A stretch of 64,000 nucleotides of DNA from Apiospora phragmitis (lineage: Eukaryota; Ascomycota; Sordariomycetes; Amphisphaeriales; Apiosporaceae), in assembly GCA_038363925.1 (NCBI GenBank), contig JAQQWL010000002.1:1054001-1118000 (forward strand), in the 5' to 3' direction. Positions within the stretch are counted from its first letter, which is position 1, and each line of letters starts with the position of its first letter. Made by a program: the position numbers and the translations under genes. The notes under the pieces were generated by a model that was given only the letters and a program-made list of their open reading frames with translations, was not told the origin of the DNA and made no database searches. Positions 48,358 to 59,123 of this stretch are shown here, piece by piece.

Positions 48358-49330
48358 GTTTATAATTAAAAAGCGATAAAGGCCTTTCGTTCGCGCTTTA
48401 ATATATTTATTAAAGTGTTAAATTTAGTTTAAACTCGTTTCCTTATTAATTTAGTTATTAAAAGTCGGTTTAATCACTTAATCGCCCGGTAGGTTATATT
48501 CGCGAGACTAGTTTATAAGGTAATATTAGTTTTAAACGATTAAAAACGACGGAATATATTAGCTTTACGAATTAATATATTTAATAGCCGTTAACTATTC
48601 TCGATTATTAAGCTAGACCGATTTCGCTTTCTTACAACGATCGGCGCGTATTACGACGAGTGTTAACTAAATTATACTTATTATAAAGCCGGTTTCGTTA
48701 AAAGTTTATATATCTTCGTTTAAAATATCGTATTTAGTTTTAATATTCGCGATTAACGCGAATTAGCTGAAAATAATATTTATATCTTTATAAAAAGCTT
48801 TTTAATAATCGTATTAACGGTTTATTCGAGTCTTAAGGTCTAGGTTACAATAAAGCGTTTAACCTAGTACTTATTAACGTGGTCGCCGCCGCGCGACTTT
48901 AAAAAAAAGTAGCTATATTTCTTATAATATTAATATTAAAAGATATTCCTTAAATATATAATTATAAAGAACCTCTTTTTTAATTAAATTTAATCTATAT
49001 TATAAATATCGGATTTTACGTCGAGGTTTAATACTATAGAGTCGGTCGCTTAAAGTAATTTAAAAGACGTTATATACTTTCGTAGCAGCTTTTTAATTAG
49101 TTTAATTTAAACCTTCTCGCGTTACTTAAATTATTAAAACGATACGATCTTTTTTTTTAATTAAATCGATATTATAATTATAAAAATATTACGTATTAAA
49201 GTTTAATTATATAAGTTAAAAAAAAGTAATTAATTTAATAATATAATCGACTTAATAATAAACCACGTTAAAATAATTATATTATATAATTTTACTTCTA
49301 TTTTTAAGGGGTTATTAATTAATTAAGAAT
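48358..49330 (-). pseudogene. N-terminal and catalytic part of the pogo-type transposase, RIP-decayed
   Basis: Read on the minus strand with many stops. At 48720-48850 the translation retains DLKTRINR, YDY, KDINIIFS and KTKYDIL, the order seen in the CENP-B/Tc5-type DNA-binding region of pogo transposases. Next, at about 48682-48720, NEDI-stop-TFNETGF matches the family's D-Y-N-F-D-E-T-G-F segment holding the first catalytic aspartate, here changed to Asn by G-to-A. The gene is interrupted by the retrotransposon at 48357 and resumes at 40813. All changes inferred are C-to-T or G-to-A. It cannot encode a working enzyme. Confidence 0.75.
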
Positions 49331-49406
49331 TTTTAAAAACATAGCAAAATGGCTGTTTTTGCGGGCATTTCAAGGCTGGGTCGAATACGGATAATCGGTA
49401 TCTATA

Positions 49407-49921
49407 AGAGCGAAGCTTATCGCAATTGGCAGGGGCACAGGCACCTAATTGGCCCCGTAGCACCCCGCAGCTGTTACTAAAGGCCTGCTAAGTGGAGGCC
49501 CGTATTTTAGATACTGCGGGTATTAGGGCGGCCCTGTTGGTTACCCCACCAAACATCCAATTGACCATGGACATCCATCACTTACATACGAGTACAGAGG
49601 GGTCCTTTTTATAAAAGCTACATCATTCTCGGTATGTATATATAGGTATACATAATCTATAGTCTCTTATATATATCGAGGCTATCCATATAAACGGTAT
49701 CATGGTTGAGTTGACCAGCCGTTTGCAAACCACGCTCGTTATCCCAGACATCCGAAAGTATGAAACGAGTGTGAAGAAACTCGAAAGTTGCGCGCGATAC
49801 ATGAGTCGTTAGATCAAAAGTCCACCATTCCCGGACGGACGAATTCCCCAGCGTCAAGGCTTTGCCTTGTTGCCGCCGCTGTTACTCAAGCGAGAGTAGG
49901 GCAGGCCTGTGGTTGCTTGCA
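49407..49921. other. Intergenic to the right of the transposon
   Basis: Base composition returns to normal at once. No gene seen; likely the 3' flank of the secreted low-complexity protein gene. Confidence 0.5.
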
Positions 49922-50603
49922 CTATGCCCAAAAGCGGATGGGCAGGGCCGCGGGCGCGCGAGCCGTCCGCTTCTCGTGAGCCTTGGGGCCGGGAGGGTGA
50001 GGTACGGTGCCGTTGGCCTTCGGCGCGTGCGCGGGAGCAGATCCCGCAGCGGCGACGGGAGGTTCGGGCGCACCGCTGGCCTTGGGCGGCTTAGGAGCGC
50101 CGCTTCCCTTAGGCTTCTTAGGCTTCTCAGGAGCACCGCTGCCCTCGGGCTTCTTAGGAGCACCACCTTCCTCGCCCTCACTCCCTTCCTCGCCGCCACC
50201 TTCCTCGTCCTCGCCTCCCCTCCTTCTCCTTGCCACCCTCCTCGCGCCTAGTCTTGGTTGCATTGATACCCGCCGGCATTGTCATGTTTTTGTGGCCAGG
50301 AGGGCCGCCGCCAGGAAGCTTTGGCCTATGTGCTTCTCTCCTAACGTGCTTGGCACCGGGCGCCGGCTTTGTCGCGTTCTTGCCGCCGTCAGGAGGGCCA
50401 GGAAGCTTGGGCCCGTCCTCTTCCTCGCCACGACGGCCGAGGGGCTTCCCCTTGAGGATGTCTGTGATGTTGGGGAAGGGGAAGCCGAGGAAGTCCCTCT
50501 TCTCGACTGCGCCGCCGGCGGCACCACTATGGGGTGTGTCTGCGGGCATGGCCACTGCCCCTGCGGCGAGGGCAACGACGAGGGTCTTTATTGTGAAATA
50601 CAT
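49922..50603 (-). CDS. Secreted low-complexity protein with repeated dibasic (Kex2-type) sites
   Basis: ATG 50603 opens a classic signal peptide (MYFTIKTLVVALAAGAVA, cleavage near AVA/MP), followed by a short pro-segment ending EKR. Then DFLGFPFPNITDILKGKPLG precedes RR. Two related Pro/Gly/Asn-rich units follow: PKLPGPPDGGKNATKPAP ends near VRR, and PKLPGGGPPGHKNMTMPAG ends near TRR. An acidic Glu/Gly tract and GSGAP/KPPK repeats lead to HEKR and the last 14 residues TARAPAALPIRFWA. One extra base in a GGGGAGG tract near 50215 breaks the frame; removing it joins the acidic and GSGAP parts. Several N-x-T sequons are present. The layout, a signal peptide followed by repeats separated by KR/RR, matches fungal Kex2-processed repeat proteins, some of which give peptide products. 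No tailoring (UstYa-like) gene is seen nearby. It is the first gene right of the transposon. Confidence 0.65.
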
Positions 50604-52605
50604 CTTGGGGACGAATTCTATTGCAATGAGTGACGCAGTTGCTGTATAACGAATGAGTGTTGTGGTGGAGGATGGCGAGTTAAGCAAAAAGATTCCTTGA
50701 AGGAACTGACGGGTCATCGCATCTTATAGGCATCGAGGAGAGCACAAGCTTCCTGTTCGCCTTTGCAGTCTTCTTGGCGCCTTGTCGGCGAACCGCCTTC
50801 TGGATCTTCAGCATCAGCTTCCAAGAACAGCATCTCGTTTACACGAAGCGTTCGGTCGAACCTTCCAGGTGCTGTGCCTTGGTCAGGTGGGGAGCGATCT
50901 TCCCTCTAGTTGGCCAACGCCGAGTCACAAATCCAGAGTTTATTCTTTTCGAGTATATGAAGAAGCACCCAAGGCAGCCTACCAACGGCTGCCAAGACTA
51001 CAGATAGCATGTCCGTTAATCGCCTGATATCTGCTTGGCAGGACCCAATTGGGATCTAGCCTTGAGCCATAGGGTATAGTATATTGAACCTTTAGTGGAT
51101 TCCTATCTATATAGTAGAAACGGCAAGCGCTATTGGTGGGGACACCCAGGAGTATAGCACCTTGGGTGGACCTCACCATGGAAGGGGCTCTCCATGGCGC
51201 ATTGAATGCATGAAACAAGAGCTAGAAGTCTAAATCTAATCATAGAAACATGACGTGACAGTAAGCGACCTGTCAAGTTGGGCGAGAAGCTTTGAGTAGG
51301 TTTAAGGGGACAATCGAATCTTGGGGAGCACCTTGGTGAGTAAAGGCTATGATAAGGCCTGACCCCATGAGATGTGTTACTGTCTGTAAGGGATGATTGG
51401 ATGTTTGGTTAAGGAGGAATTCTTCGTAGGTATATCCTTTATCACTTTAGTAGTATACTTTGATCTAAAACTCAGATATATCTGAGTTTATATGGCTTCT
51501 AGGAATCGGTCCGCACACGCAATCACGCCACCCAGCATCGAAGTATGATAGATACCCCTTACCACGAGTCTCCTCGCTGAATCCAAGAGGCAGAGATCTG
51601 ATAAGAAAGGCTGGCCAGATTCAGATAGAGTATCTGTTGCGCGTCTTTGCCAATATCAGATCACCTTGAGTCAAATCGAGAAGCCTATTGCCCGGTTACT
51701 GGGTGGGCAGTGCGGGTGCATAGACTGACTCGAGTCTCGGTAGTCGGTGATCTGATATAACAAGACCCTGGTATAGTAAATATGCCATCCACTTGCTACG
51801 ATTCTTCCAGAGAGTGTTTTCGGGAGAGAGACTGCGTGCATAACCTTGTGGGAGTGGTGCTGTTGTTTACTCCCCTAAATGGGGTTCAACGGGGCTATAC
51901 CGATGCATTGATGAAGTAGTTACTGAATGAAGGCTTGTCACTTTACCGCGAATACAATAGAAGGACCTCGATATCCTCTCAAATGGACGGATTCCATTCA
52001 TTCATTGATTTTCGAGGGAATAACACCACCTTATCTCCGGGTAGGTACTGTATATACAGTCGTGCCCGAGTCAGGTAACTTAATTGGCGGACGAACCCAC
52101 CGCGTTCTCCTACCAAATGCAGTCAATGCTGTGTCTTACTAATATTATGGCAGACAACGACGACGGATACGTTGTAAGCATATGTAATTCATTAGCGATA
52201 GATGGCTGTTGTGTGTATTGTCTGTTTGGGAGCATGAATGAATGAGTTGTCAGACAGCTCAAGTCGGATGGCTTCTATTTAGGACAAAGCATGGCACTAT
52301 GCCCCATTTAGCAGCAGTTGCCTGCGACGCCGCCCCAGGCGCCGCGTACGTAGTAGGTTAGCACCTTTCATCCCACATGCACTGTCTCGCAACTACATCA
52401 TCATCCATCTCCATCATCTGACAAACTGTCTCTTTTATCGCAGCATCTTGACTTATTAGAGGTCTCGACGAACAGTCATCCATTCATTGAACAAGTGCAG
52501 TTCCCCTCCGCCCATCACTCGCTCGCTCGCTAGAACCACCATCGAATTGATCCACCGACCGCCGCTCGTTCGCATCGGCGGCCAATCAAGCCGAACTCTT
52601 CAAAC
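50604..52605. other. Long intergenic stretch, no gene supported
   Basis: 2.0 kb with only short scattered frames. No RNA gene, repeat or transposon end was recognised. The last 250 bp have the pyrimidine-rich character of a 5' UTR for the SNARE gene. Confidence 0.45.
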
Positions 52606-53574
52606 ATGCCGAGTGCAAATCAGCTCTTCCTGCTCGCAGACCACATCAAGCTCTCGTTGCTCGAGCGGAAACGGGCGCAAAGCCTCGATATTGATGCTGG
52701 ATCGAAGGATGGCGCTATCTCGCAATCGCTAGACCAATTCCGAGATGGTCTCACGGCATTGGACCAGGAGCAAAAGCGTCTAGAAGAGGCGGGAGATGAA
52801 GAGTATGCCGCCAGCCAATTCTATCATATGGGGAACGGAGAGTTTGGGCATTGGGGCCATCAATGGCTCGGGCATTGATCAGAAAGCTAACCTATGTATG
52901 TTCTCGGTCACAGGGGCGCTCTTACGATTGGCGACAACCTGCCCGGTCTGAAGCAGCAGTACGACGACCTCACAGCACAGTTCCACGGCTTCTCCTCTAC
53001 GTCCTCCCAGTCGACCCTCACGCACCCCAACGACCCCACCCTCGCCTCCGACTTCGACCATGCCACCACTCTGCCGGCAAGCGGCGGCGCCTCCCGCCCG
53101 AAAGCCGGGCAACGAACGGCCTCCAAAACGGTGCGCTTCTCCGACAACCCGCCGGCGGCCCAATCATCGTCAGACCCAGAGCTCGAAGCCCAGCTCTTCG
53201 GCGGCCGACGGTCGCGGTACCGCGACGAGCCCGACGGCGGCGAGGGCTACCGCGACGAGGCGGACGACATGAGCAACACGCAGATCCACGCGTACCACCA
53301 GCAGATCATGGACCAGCAGGACCAGCAGCTGGACGCGCTGGGCACGTCGATCGCGCGGCAGCGAGAGCTGAGCATGCAGATCGGCGACGAGCTCGACGAC
53401 CAGGTCGCCATGCTCGACGACGTCGACGAGGCCGTCGACCGGCACCAGGGCCGCATCGACCGCGCCCGCGGCCAGGTCGGGCGCATCACCCGCAGCGCCA
53501 GCGACAACAAGCAGCTCATGGCCATCATCATCCTGATCATCGTCCTGATCCTGCTGATTGCGCTGCTCAAGTAG
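52606..53574 (+). CDS. SYN8: Qc-SNARE of the syntaxin 8 type (Syn8)
   Basis: This is an endosomal/vacuolar-route tail-anchored SNARE. Exons are 52606-52802 and 52914-53574 (gtatgc...cacag). The start MPSANQLFLLADHIKLSLLE, then RAQSL, is the fungal Syn8 N-terminus. The SNARE helix spans QDQQLDALGTSIARQREL to VDRHQGRIDRARGQVGRI, including a central Gln (zero layer) in REL-S-M-Q-I. A single C-terminal membrane segment (LMAIIILIIVLILLIALL) ends two residues before the stop, as in tail-anchored proteins. The frame is intact. A diverged copy of the last about 35 codons follows the stop directly and in frame (see 53575-53721). Confidence 0.92.
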
Positions 53575-53721
53575 TTCTTGGCGATCGCCCGCGCTTGGAA
53601 CCGGGTCGGGCGGCTCGTTGCCCGCGGCATTGTCACCCACACCGGCAGCGACATCAAGCAGCTCCTGGCCATCTTCGTCCCGATCATCGCCTCGGTGCTG
53701 CTGATCCCGCTGCTCAAGTAG
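53575..53721 (+). repeat. In-frame diverged duplicate of the SNARE tail, after the stop codon
   Basis: Directly after the TAG at 53572-53574 the same frame stays open for 48 codons. It reads NRVGRLVARGIVTHTGSDIK then QLLAIFVPIIASVLLIPLLK and TAG. This mirrors GQVGRITRSASDNK then QLMAIIILIIVLILLIALLK of the SNARE itself, including the terminal LLK-stop. It is a partial tandem duplication of about 110-147 bp that has diverged. It would be translated only by readthrough of the first TAG or in a variant lacking it. Confidence 0.75.
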
Positions 53722-54683
53722 ATATTGGTGCTGCTGTTGTGTCGGACAGGTACCCGGCAGACAAGACGAATGTTTCTACTTGGGGGTTTGCGTAGGAGAA
53801 TGTCATGAAGGGAAGGTAGAAAATACGCGGAAGACGATGATTCGGGCTGGAGTCCCGAATCACGCTAGAGGGACGAGAGAGAGAAAAGGGGTTCTTTTAA
53901 AGCATTTGCATAAGAAAGGCGTTCAGGCGCATTCAGGCTAGGAAACAGAGCGAGCTACCAGCGAGTTCATCGTTGCTGATGGACTATACCCTCATGGAGG
54001 GCATGTGTACCTTTCTAATTTTTACGTCACTGTTAGGATTATGTTGTTACTAGAAACAAAGCAGGAATTCTAACCACAATCGCCGTACCAAAAGCTCTGT
54101 ATCTGTGTCATTGATATGTGTATTATCATCAGCTCCGTACGAGCAGACACTACAAGCTTGCTCCGTCCAAAACCCAAATGAAGGAATATCACTTTTCCAC
54201 CCATCAGACTCGGTCTAAACTTGCAAGAGTTTCTATTACGTCTTCTCGGGTATATTTACAGCGCAGTTTTCTCTCAACTTCTCGTCCAGCCAGAGAAAAT
54301 GGATAGGCATCCTTCCAGCCAAATCTCTACCGTGCCTTCTGTTCTGTCGAACCGACATCGTCGTCGTATGTTCTAAAAGTTAGGTCACGAATTAGCAGTT
54401 TGATGAGTTTTCCCCATCGACTCGCTGATGAGAAAAGTACGCGTGACATGCTTGTTGTGCTGTGTGCTGTGCTGTGGTGAACACAAATAGATCCGATTCC
54501 CCTTTCCTCCGCGCATGCAACATACACAGGGAACATCAACCGCCCAACCAAAACACCGAATTCCAATGCGATATCAAGATGCAGAGATAGAGGAAGAGAA
54601 GCAGTGATGCAGAAAGGCAATGAGATGCAATGCAGCAAAATTCAACCTATGAAATGTTCAAATAGGGAATTTTGGACATTGGC
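53722..54683. other. Intergenic between convergent genes
   Basis: 960 bp without supported features. Holds the 3' flanks of the SNARE gene and the small mitochondrial-protein gene. Confidence 0.5.
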
Positions 54684-55267
54684 TTACAGGCCATCGTGCA
54701 TGCTGGTGCCGGCCTTGTGCGTCTCCTCGGCCGACTTCTTGGTCTTCTCCTGCAGCTTCGCCAATTCTTCCTTGGAGGAGCCGCCGGTGGATCGGTCGGC
54801 CTTGACGGCCTCCTCGCTGTTGGACGCGAGCTCGGGCTTCCAGTGGCCCTTGCCGTCCTTGTGCTTCGAGAGCAGGTCCTCCTTGTGCTTCTCCTGGGCG
54901 TTGCCGTCGCCGTCTGTGGTGGTTGGTAAGAGTGTCAGCATGAAGTTTCAGTTTCTTGGGGTTTCTGTAGTTTTAGGTACGCGTGTATCGCATGGGGGTT
55001 CTGATTGGGGATTGGCTGGTGGGAGTGCCATTGTTAGGCCAGGCGGCTCGGCGGGTAGTCCGGACGAATGGAGGCGGACCCGGGAAGAAACCCCAGAAGG
55101 CTGTGCGTCGTCACTTGATGGATGGTGAAACACTTACGATGGTGGTCCTCCTTGTGTCTCAGGATGGAGGTGGTAGCGATTGTTCGCTGGGCGAGCGTTT
55201 GCCGGCTGGCAGCAGCAGCGACAGAGCGAGCTGCGGCAGTGGTGCTGAAGAGAACGCGGGAAGCCAT
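54684..55267 (-). CDS. Small conserved fungal protein with mitochondrial presequence
   Basis: Exons are 55138-55267 and 54684-54913 with a 224 bp intron (gtaagt...cacag). The N-terminus MASRVLFSTTAAARSVAAAA and then SRQTLAQRTIATTSILR is Arg/Ser/Ala-rich and without acidic residues, a typical matrix-targeting presequence. The mature part is short and charged: KEDLLSKHKDGKGHWKPELA, then SEEAVKADR and a Lys/Glu-rich coiled-coil-like end (SKEELAKLQEKTKKSAEETH). The GKGHWK-E-LAS-SE-AVKADR block recurs in many fungal small mitochondrial proteins of unknown role. The frame is intact. Confidence 0.8.
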
Positions 55268-56343
55268 TGTGACGTGTGGTGGTGGGTTGTGAGGAGATTG
55301 TAGAGTTGAAGGATGAGTTAAGGTGGGAGTCGTTTGGTATTGGGTTGTTGATTGGGATGAGTAGGTAGGTAAAGTCGAAGTGGGAGGACAACAATGATGA
55401 AGAAGAGTGGGAGTTTTCGGCAGAGAAGATTTCGGTCAGGAATTCGGACCAGTCACAGGTGCGTAGAATGTAAGTAGGTAGGTACTTACTAAGTAGTATT
55501 ACCCGAGGATGTAGGCAATCAATTGGACCTGGGTCGATCACAGAGAGAGCAGAGAGGAGTTCAGCTGCATTGTTTTCTTAGCTACTACGTAATCATTGGT
55601 TGATGTTTGTGACGTCACCATCACCATCATTTTATCAATGCCGAGAGCTCGCCGTTTTTTGAGCTTCCCCGTTTTCCCCTGTGAAAGCTGCTGGCTGGAT
55701 CCCCGCTAGCCCGTCCGCCGCCCAGATTCCTCACAAAACATGCATGGGGTGGAATTGAACTAGTGGGGGACGCTGGAAGTCGATGTAAAGACTTGAGAAA
55801 TGTTCATCAGAACATCGCAATGTTGATGATGAAAGAGACAATTTCCGACCAACGGTTCAAGGCTGATCGTCGTCCCCCGCACATACGACGGGAGCTGGAG
55901 GGTTGCATGCAAGTGGCCTACGACACGAGATGATTATGGGATCAATGAGATTTAAAAAGGACGAAGGGCCCAATGCCTCCGGGTGACGAGCAACAGGAGC
56001 CTGAATACATGATGTTGGCTCGATATCCGCGATGGACCATTACGAATGAGCTTTTCATCGTCCGAACCCCGAGTGTGTATAGGCAGCATTGGATTGGGTG
56101 CAGTCAATCTGCAAGGGCTAGGGCCGGGGTTTTCTCTCCAAGTTCAAACGACAGCCTTTCACCAGGGGAAGCAGCCAAATTGAAATGGGGGCCAGCGATG
56201 AAGATCGTTCGCCTCCTAGGCTTATACCACTTGCCTCTGCGCCCGCATCATCCTTACTTTCCACTATTCACACTTTGATGAACACTTACCAATGCGTTAT
56301 TTCGTGCCTTCATCTTCTTCATGTCGTTGCCATCCGGATCTTG
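55268..56343. other. Intergenic, no gene seen
   Basis: 1.1 kb upstream of the mitochondrial-protein gene and downstream of the F-box gene. Nothing recognised. Confidence 0.5.
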
Positions 56344-57879
56344 TCACTCATCAAAGCCATCGAAGTATTCTTCCCACTCGTCATCAGAGTCTTCCTCGAA
56401 ATCGAATTCGAAATCATCATCTAAAGCATTATCGTCGCTATTTTCGAAGCCTAGCTGATCAATCCATTCTCCAAGCCCAATATTGGTTGCCGCTGCGTCA
56501 TAAAAATTCGTTCGCCGACCTGACCGATGGCTGTTATAGCCCGCTCGTCCTCGAAGGGGGTTCGTCACTCGCAGTCCGCCTGGTACAGTTTCGATATTGA
56601 AGTACAGAAACTGCAGGTCCTTCCTCCATGGATGATTTTCATGAAGTGCCATACCTGGTATCAGGCTGCCTTTTATCTCTTCAGATGGCAGAGATCTCTG
56701 TTTCACAGGGAGATCCCGATTAAGGGTAGCCAGGTCCACTCTGTGAATGCGGAGTTGTCGAGCCGTAGGCGCTACTATGCGTAGGAATTCGATCAAAGCG
56801 CCAGATGTGGTGTAGAAATGTGCGAGAACGAGGCTTTCGAGGCACGTGAATCGTGCAGTTTTAGACAGAGATACGAAGCCTGCTGCCATCCGGTTTCTAT
56901 ACTGTAGGTCCAAGGTCTTCATGTGTGGGGTGGTATCGGCCAATGCATGCATAAAGGGTGTATCTATATCGGACAACGGTTCTGATAGATTACGGGGACC
57001 CTTTTGGGCCGAACGCAGAGCTATGTGAAGATGTCGGCATCTGAGATGCCGGAAAGCTGGTCCCATGCCGACCAGTCAGCTCCGTAAAAGGGGATATCCT
57101 CAACGCCGAAGTATCTACTATCATCGTCATACTGCTTGGAGTACATGTCCACCTGTTCGGAGCACATGTCCAACGTATCGAAGGAGTACTCACAATCATC
57201 GAGACCAGTAGACTTCACAACGGCCAAACCCTTGAATAAGGTCATGAAGACGAAGGCGCGTATTTGGCTGTTCCGCAGTACCACTCCACTGCCACAACAG
57301 CCGTTCAACCGGATTTGGTCCATCGCGGTTGCTTAACCTCTCCCATCCACGGTTCTTGGGTATTGTCGGATTTATAGGGGAAATATCGATAGCTGCACGA
57401 GATTGGTATATATGGACATGCTGTAAATTTGGCAAGCTCGCGACAGACTCGCGCAAAGCATCGTGAAGTTTCTCCGTTGTGGTCAGTGCAAGGTACTCCT
57501 CCATGGAGTCCTTGTAGACCCTGTACGCCTCTTCGTCTTCGGGCGGCACGTTGAGGCTGTCAATATGTTTCCCTCGGAACCTGCATTGTTTCCTATATTT
57601 CTCGTAATTCAGATGTAGAACTTCCAAGAGACATGGCCGGATCCAAAGCTTGTGGACAGAATATCGATATGCTGGGTGTCGGCTCACGCTGCGCAGCCAT
57701 AGCAGATCGTAACTGGTGACGATGATCTGTACCTCGGCGAAGAACCGGGGGAGGAAGCGGCTGAACGTTTTGGCGGCAAGATCTCGGCAGACCAGGCGCA
57801 GGGCGAGGAGATCGGTTTCGTCGGTCCATTGGCAGATCAACTCGACGAGATCCGGCGGGAGTTTGCAGGGGGATAGCAT
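56344..57879 (-). CDS. F-box protein with acidic C-terminus, two frameshifts
   Basis: F-box proteins link substrates to SCF ubiquitin ligases through Skp1. ATG 57879 gives MLSPCKLPPDLVELICQW and LLALRLVCRDLAAKTFSRFL, an N-terminal F-box (residues about 7-45). The middle resembles fungal F-box proteins with LRR-like helices (SVASLPNLQHVHIYQSRAAI; HLRCRHLHIALRSAQKGPRN; ARFTCLESLVLAHFYTTSGA). Frame changes near 57245 (to IRAFVFMTLFKGLAVVKSTG) and near 57050 separate three frames that together read as one protein. The last 30 residues are Asp/Glu-rich, ending EEYFDGFDE with stop at 56344. No intron is needed. The target is unknown. Confidence 0.8.
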
Positions 57880-59123
57880 TACTCTGGGTAACGGATGAGA
57901 ATGAGGGGTGTGTATCGGTGTATAGTGCGAATGAGTCTGTAAGATGGTTGGATCTGAATCGGGGGGTTGCCCCTATTTTAAGAAGTACTTACAACTGGGC
58001 CGGAACCAACATCGTGGCTGCCGGTTCAACATCGATCAAAGACCAATTATGGACTTTCGATTCAGGGTGAGATTGAGAATATGCCGTTGGGAGTTTTCCG
58101 CAAGCAAACAAGTGACTGCCGTTCCGCCAACTTACTGAAAGAAGCTTATTACTGTATACATATTAAAGGTACTTATATGGGAAGAATATCGCCCATTATC
58201 AATTGATATGTGTTTTACGTTTTACTTTGAGTGTCGAATTCATTATGTACCTGTTGCTCCTTCTAGAGGATCTCCAAGCTAACCTCACTTAAGGTCCTTA
58301 TGCATGTAACGGGTGGTGACGGGTGGAGCGATGCCAGATTGCAGGGGGAGCTATCCAAAGAGGCTTAGCGCGTTTCGTGGCACTGAAGGAGCGCAGGGGT
58401 TTCCAGATCAGGCCCCACCTCAGCTGCTTGCGGCTCAAAAGCGTTAGATGAAAATTCCCGGTGGTTTGGCCTGAGCGTTCCTGTAAACCTCCCAACTTCA
58501 ATTAGCATGGCTGACACTGGCCCGATTTCGTAACCTCATTGACGTTTATTCCACCTGCCACTCATTGCCCACCTCAACTCCGGCGCCCTCAGCCCACGCG
58601 ACGCCCAACCTCTGCGCACTGAACGCACATAGCACGCAGGAAACGTAATATTTAATAGGTAAGTGTTGCTGTTCGCCTTTCGCGGCTCTGTTCTGGTGCT
58701 TCTTGCGTCAAGATGTAGCTCCCCTGAGCAGTCGGGTGTGGTTATTCGACACCTCACCTCACCTCCCACAGCAGCTTGGAATAGCCACAAGGCCACTTGG
58801 AAACCATGACGGAATGGCATCGTGGCAGCATGACAGCATGACACCACGCTTGCCCAACGATTGAACTTGTGTCTGTTTAGTGAACAGCCCAAGCTTCTGC
58901 TCTGAACACTTCCTTCCCCTTCCAACGCGTCAAAATACCTCAACTCAACCCAACCCAACTCATACACACTTCTCTTCTTCATACCAGAACTCTCATCGCT
59001 GTTTCCATCCATCTACCAAATCATCACACCACATACATCAAACTCAACTTGTTCTTGCCTTCATCCACACAAACACATATTTCGCTCAGCGCCTTTCACT
59101 CAACTCAACTCGCTATTGACACA
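57880..59123. other. Intergenic, divergent promoter region
   Basis: 1.2 kb between the F-box gene and the Ulp1 gene, which diverge. The last 200 bp are CA/CT-rich, typical of a 5' UTR. A 158-codon minus-strand frame (58536-59012) has no family features and is not called. Confidence 0.5.

Larger units (their letters stand above)
39630..49404 (-). mobile_element. RIP-mutated pogo/Fot1-type DNA transposon, split by a gypsy element
   Basis: The AT-rich block is bounded by imperfect terminal inverted repeats of about 90 bp. The left end (39630 on) and the reverse complement of the right end (to 49404) share ATCCGTAT-Y-CGACCCAG and align without gaps into a TTTTTAAA tract. TA lies outside both ends (39628-39629, 49405-49406), the target of Tc1/mariner elements. 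Without the nested element and its 5 bp duplication the transposon is about 2.2 kb, the size of fungal pogo/Fot1 elements. Relics of the transposase are read on the minus strand on both sides of the insert. Base composition falls abruptly at these ends, while flanking genes stay GC-rich. Confidence 0.8.

Noticed and set aside
58536..59012. 158-codon minus-strand frame
   Set aside because: No recognised motif, atypical composition, and it overlaps the likely promoter and 5' UTR of the Ulp1 gene.
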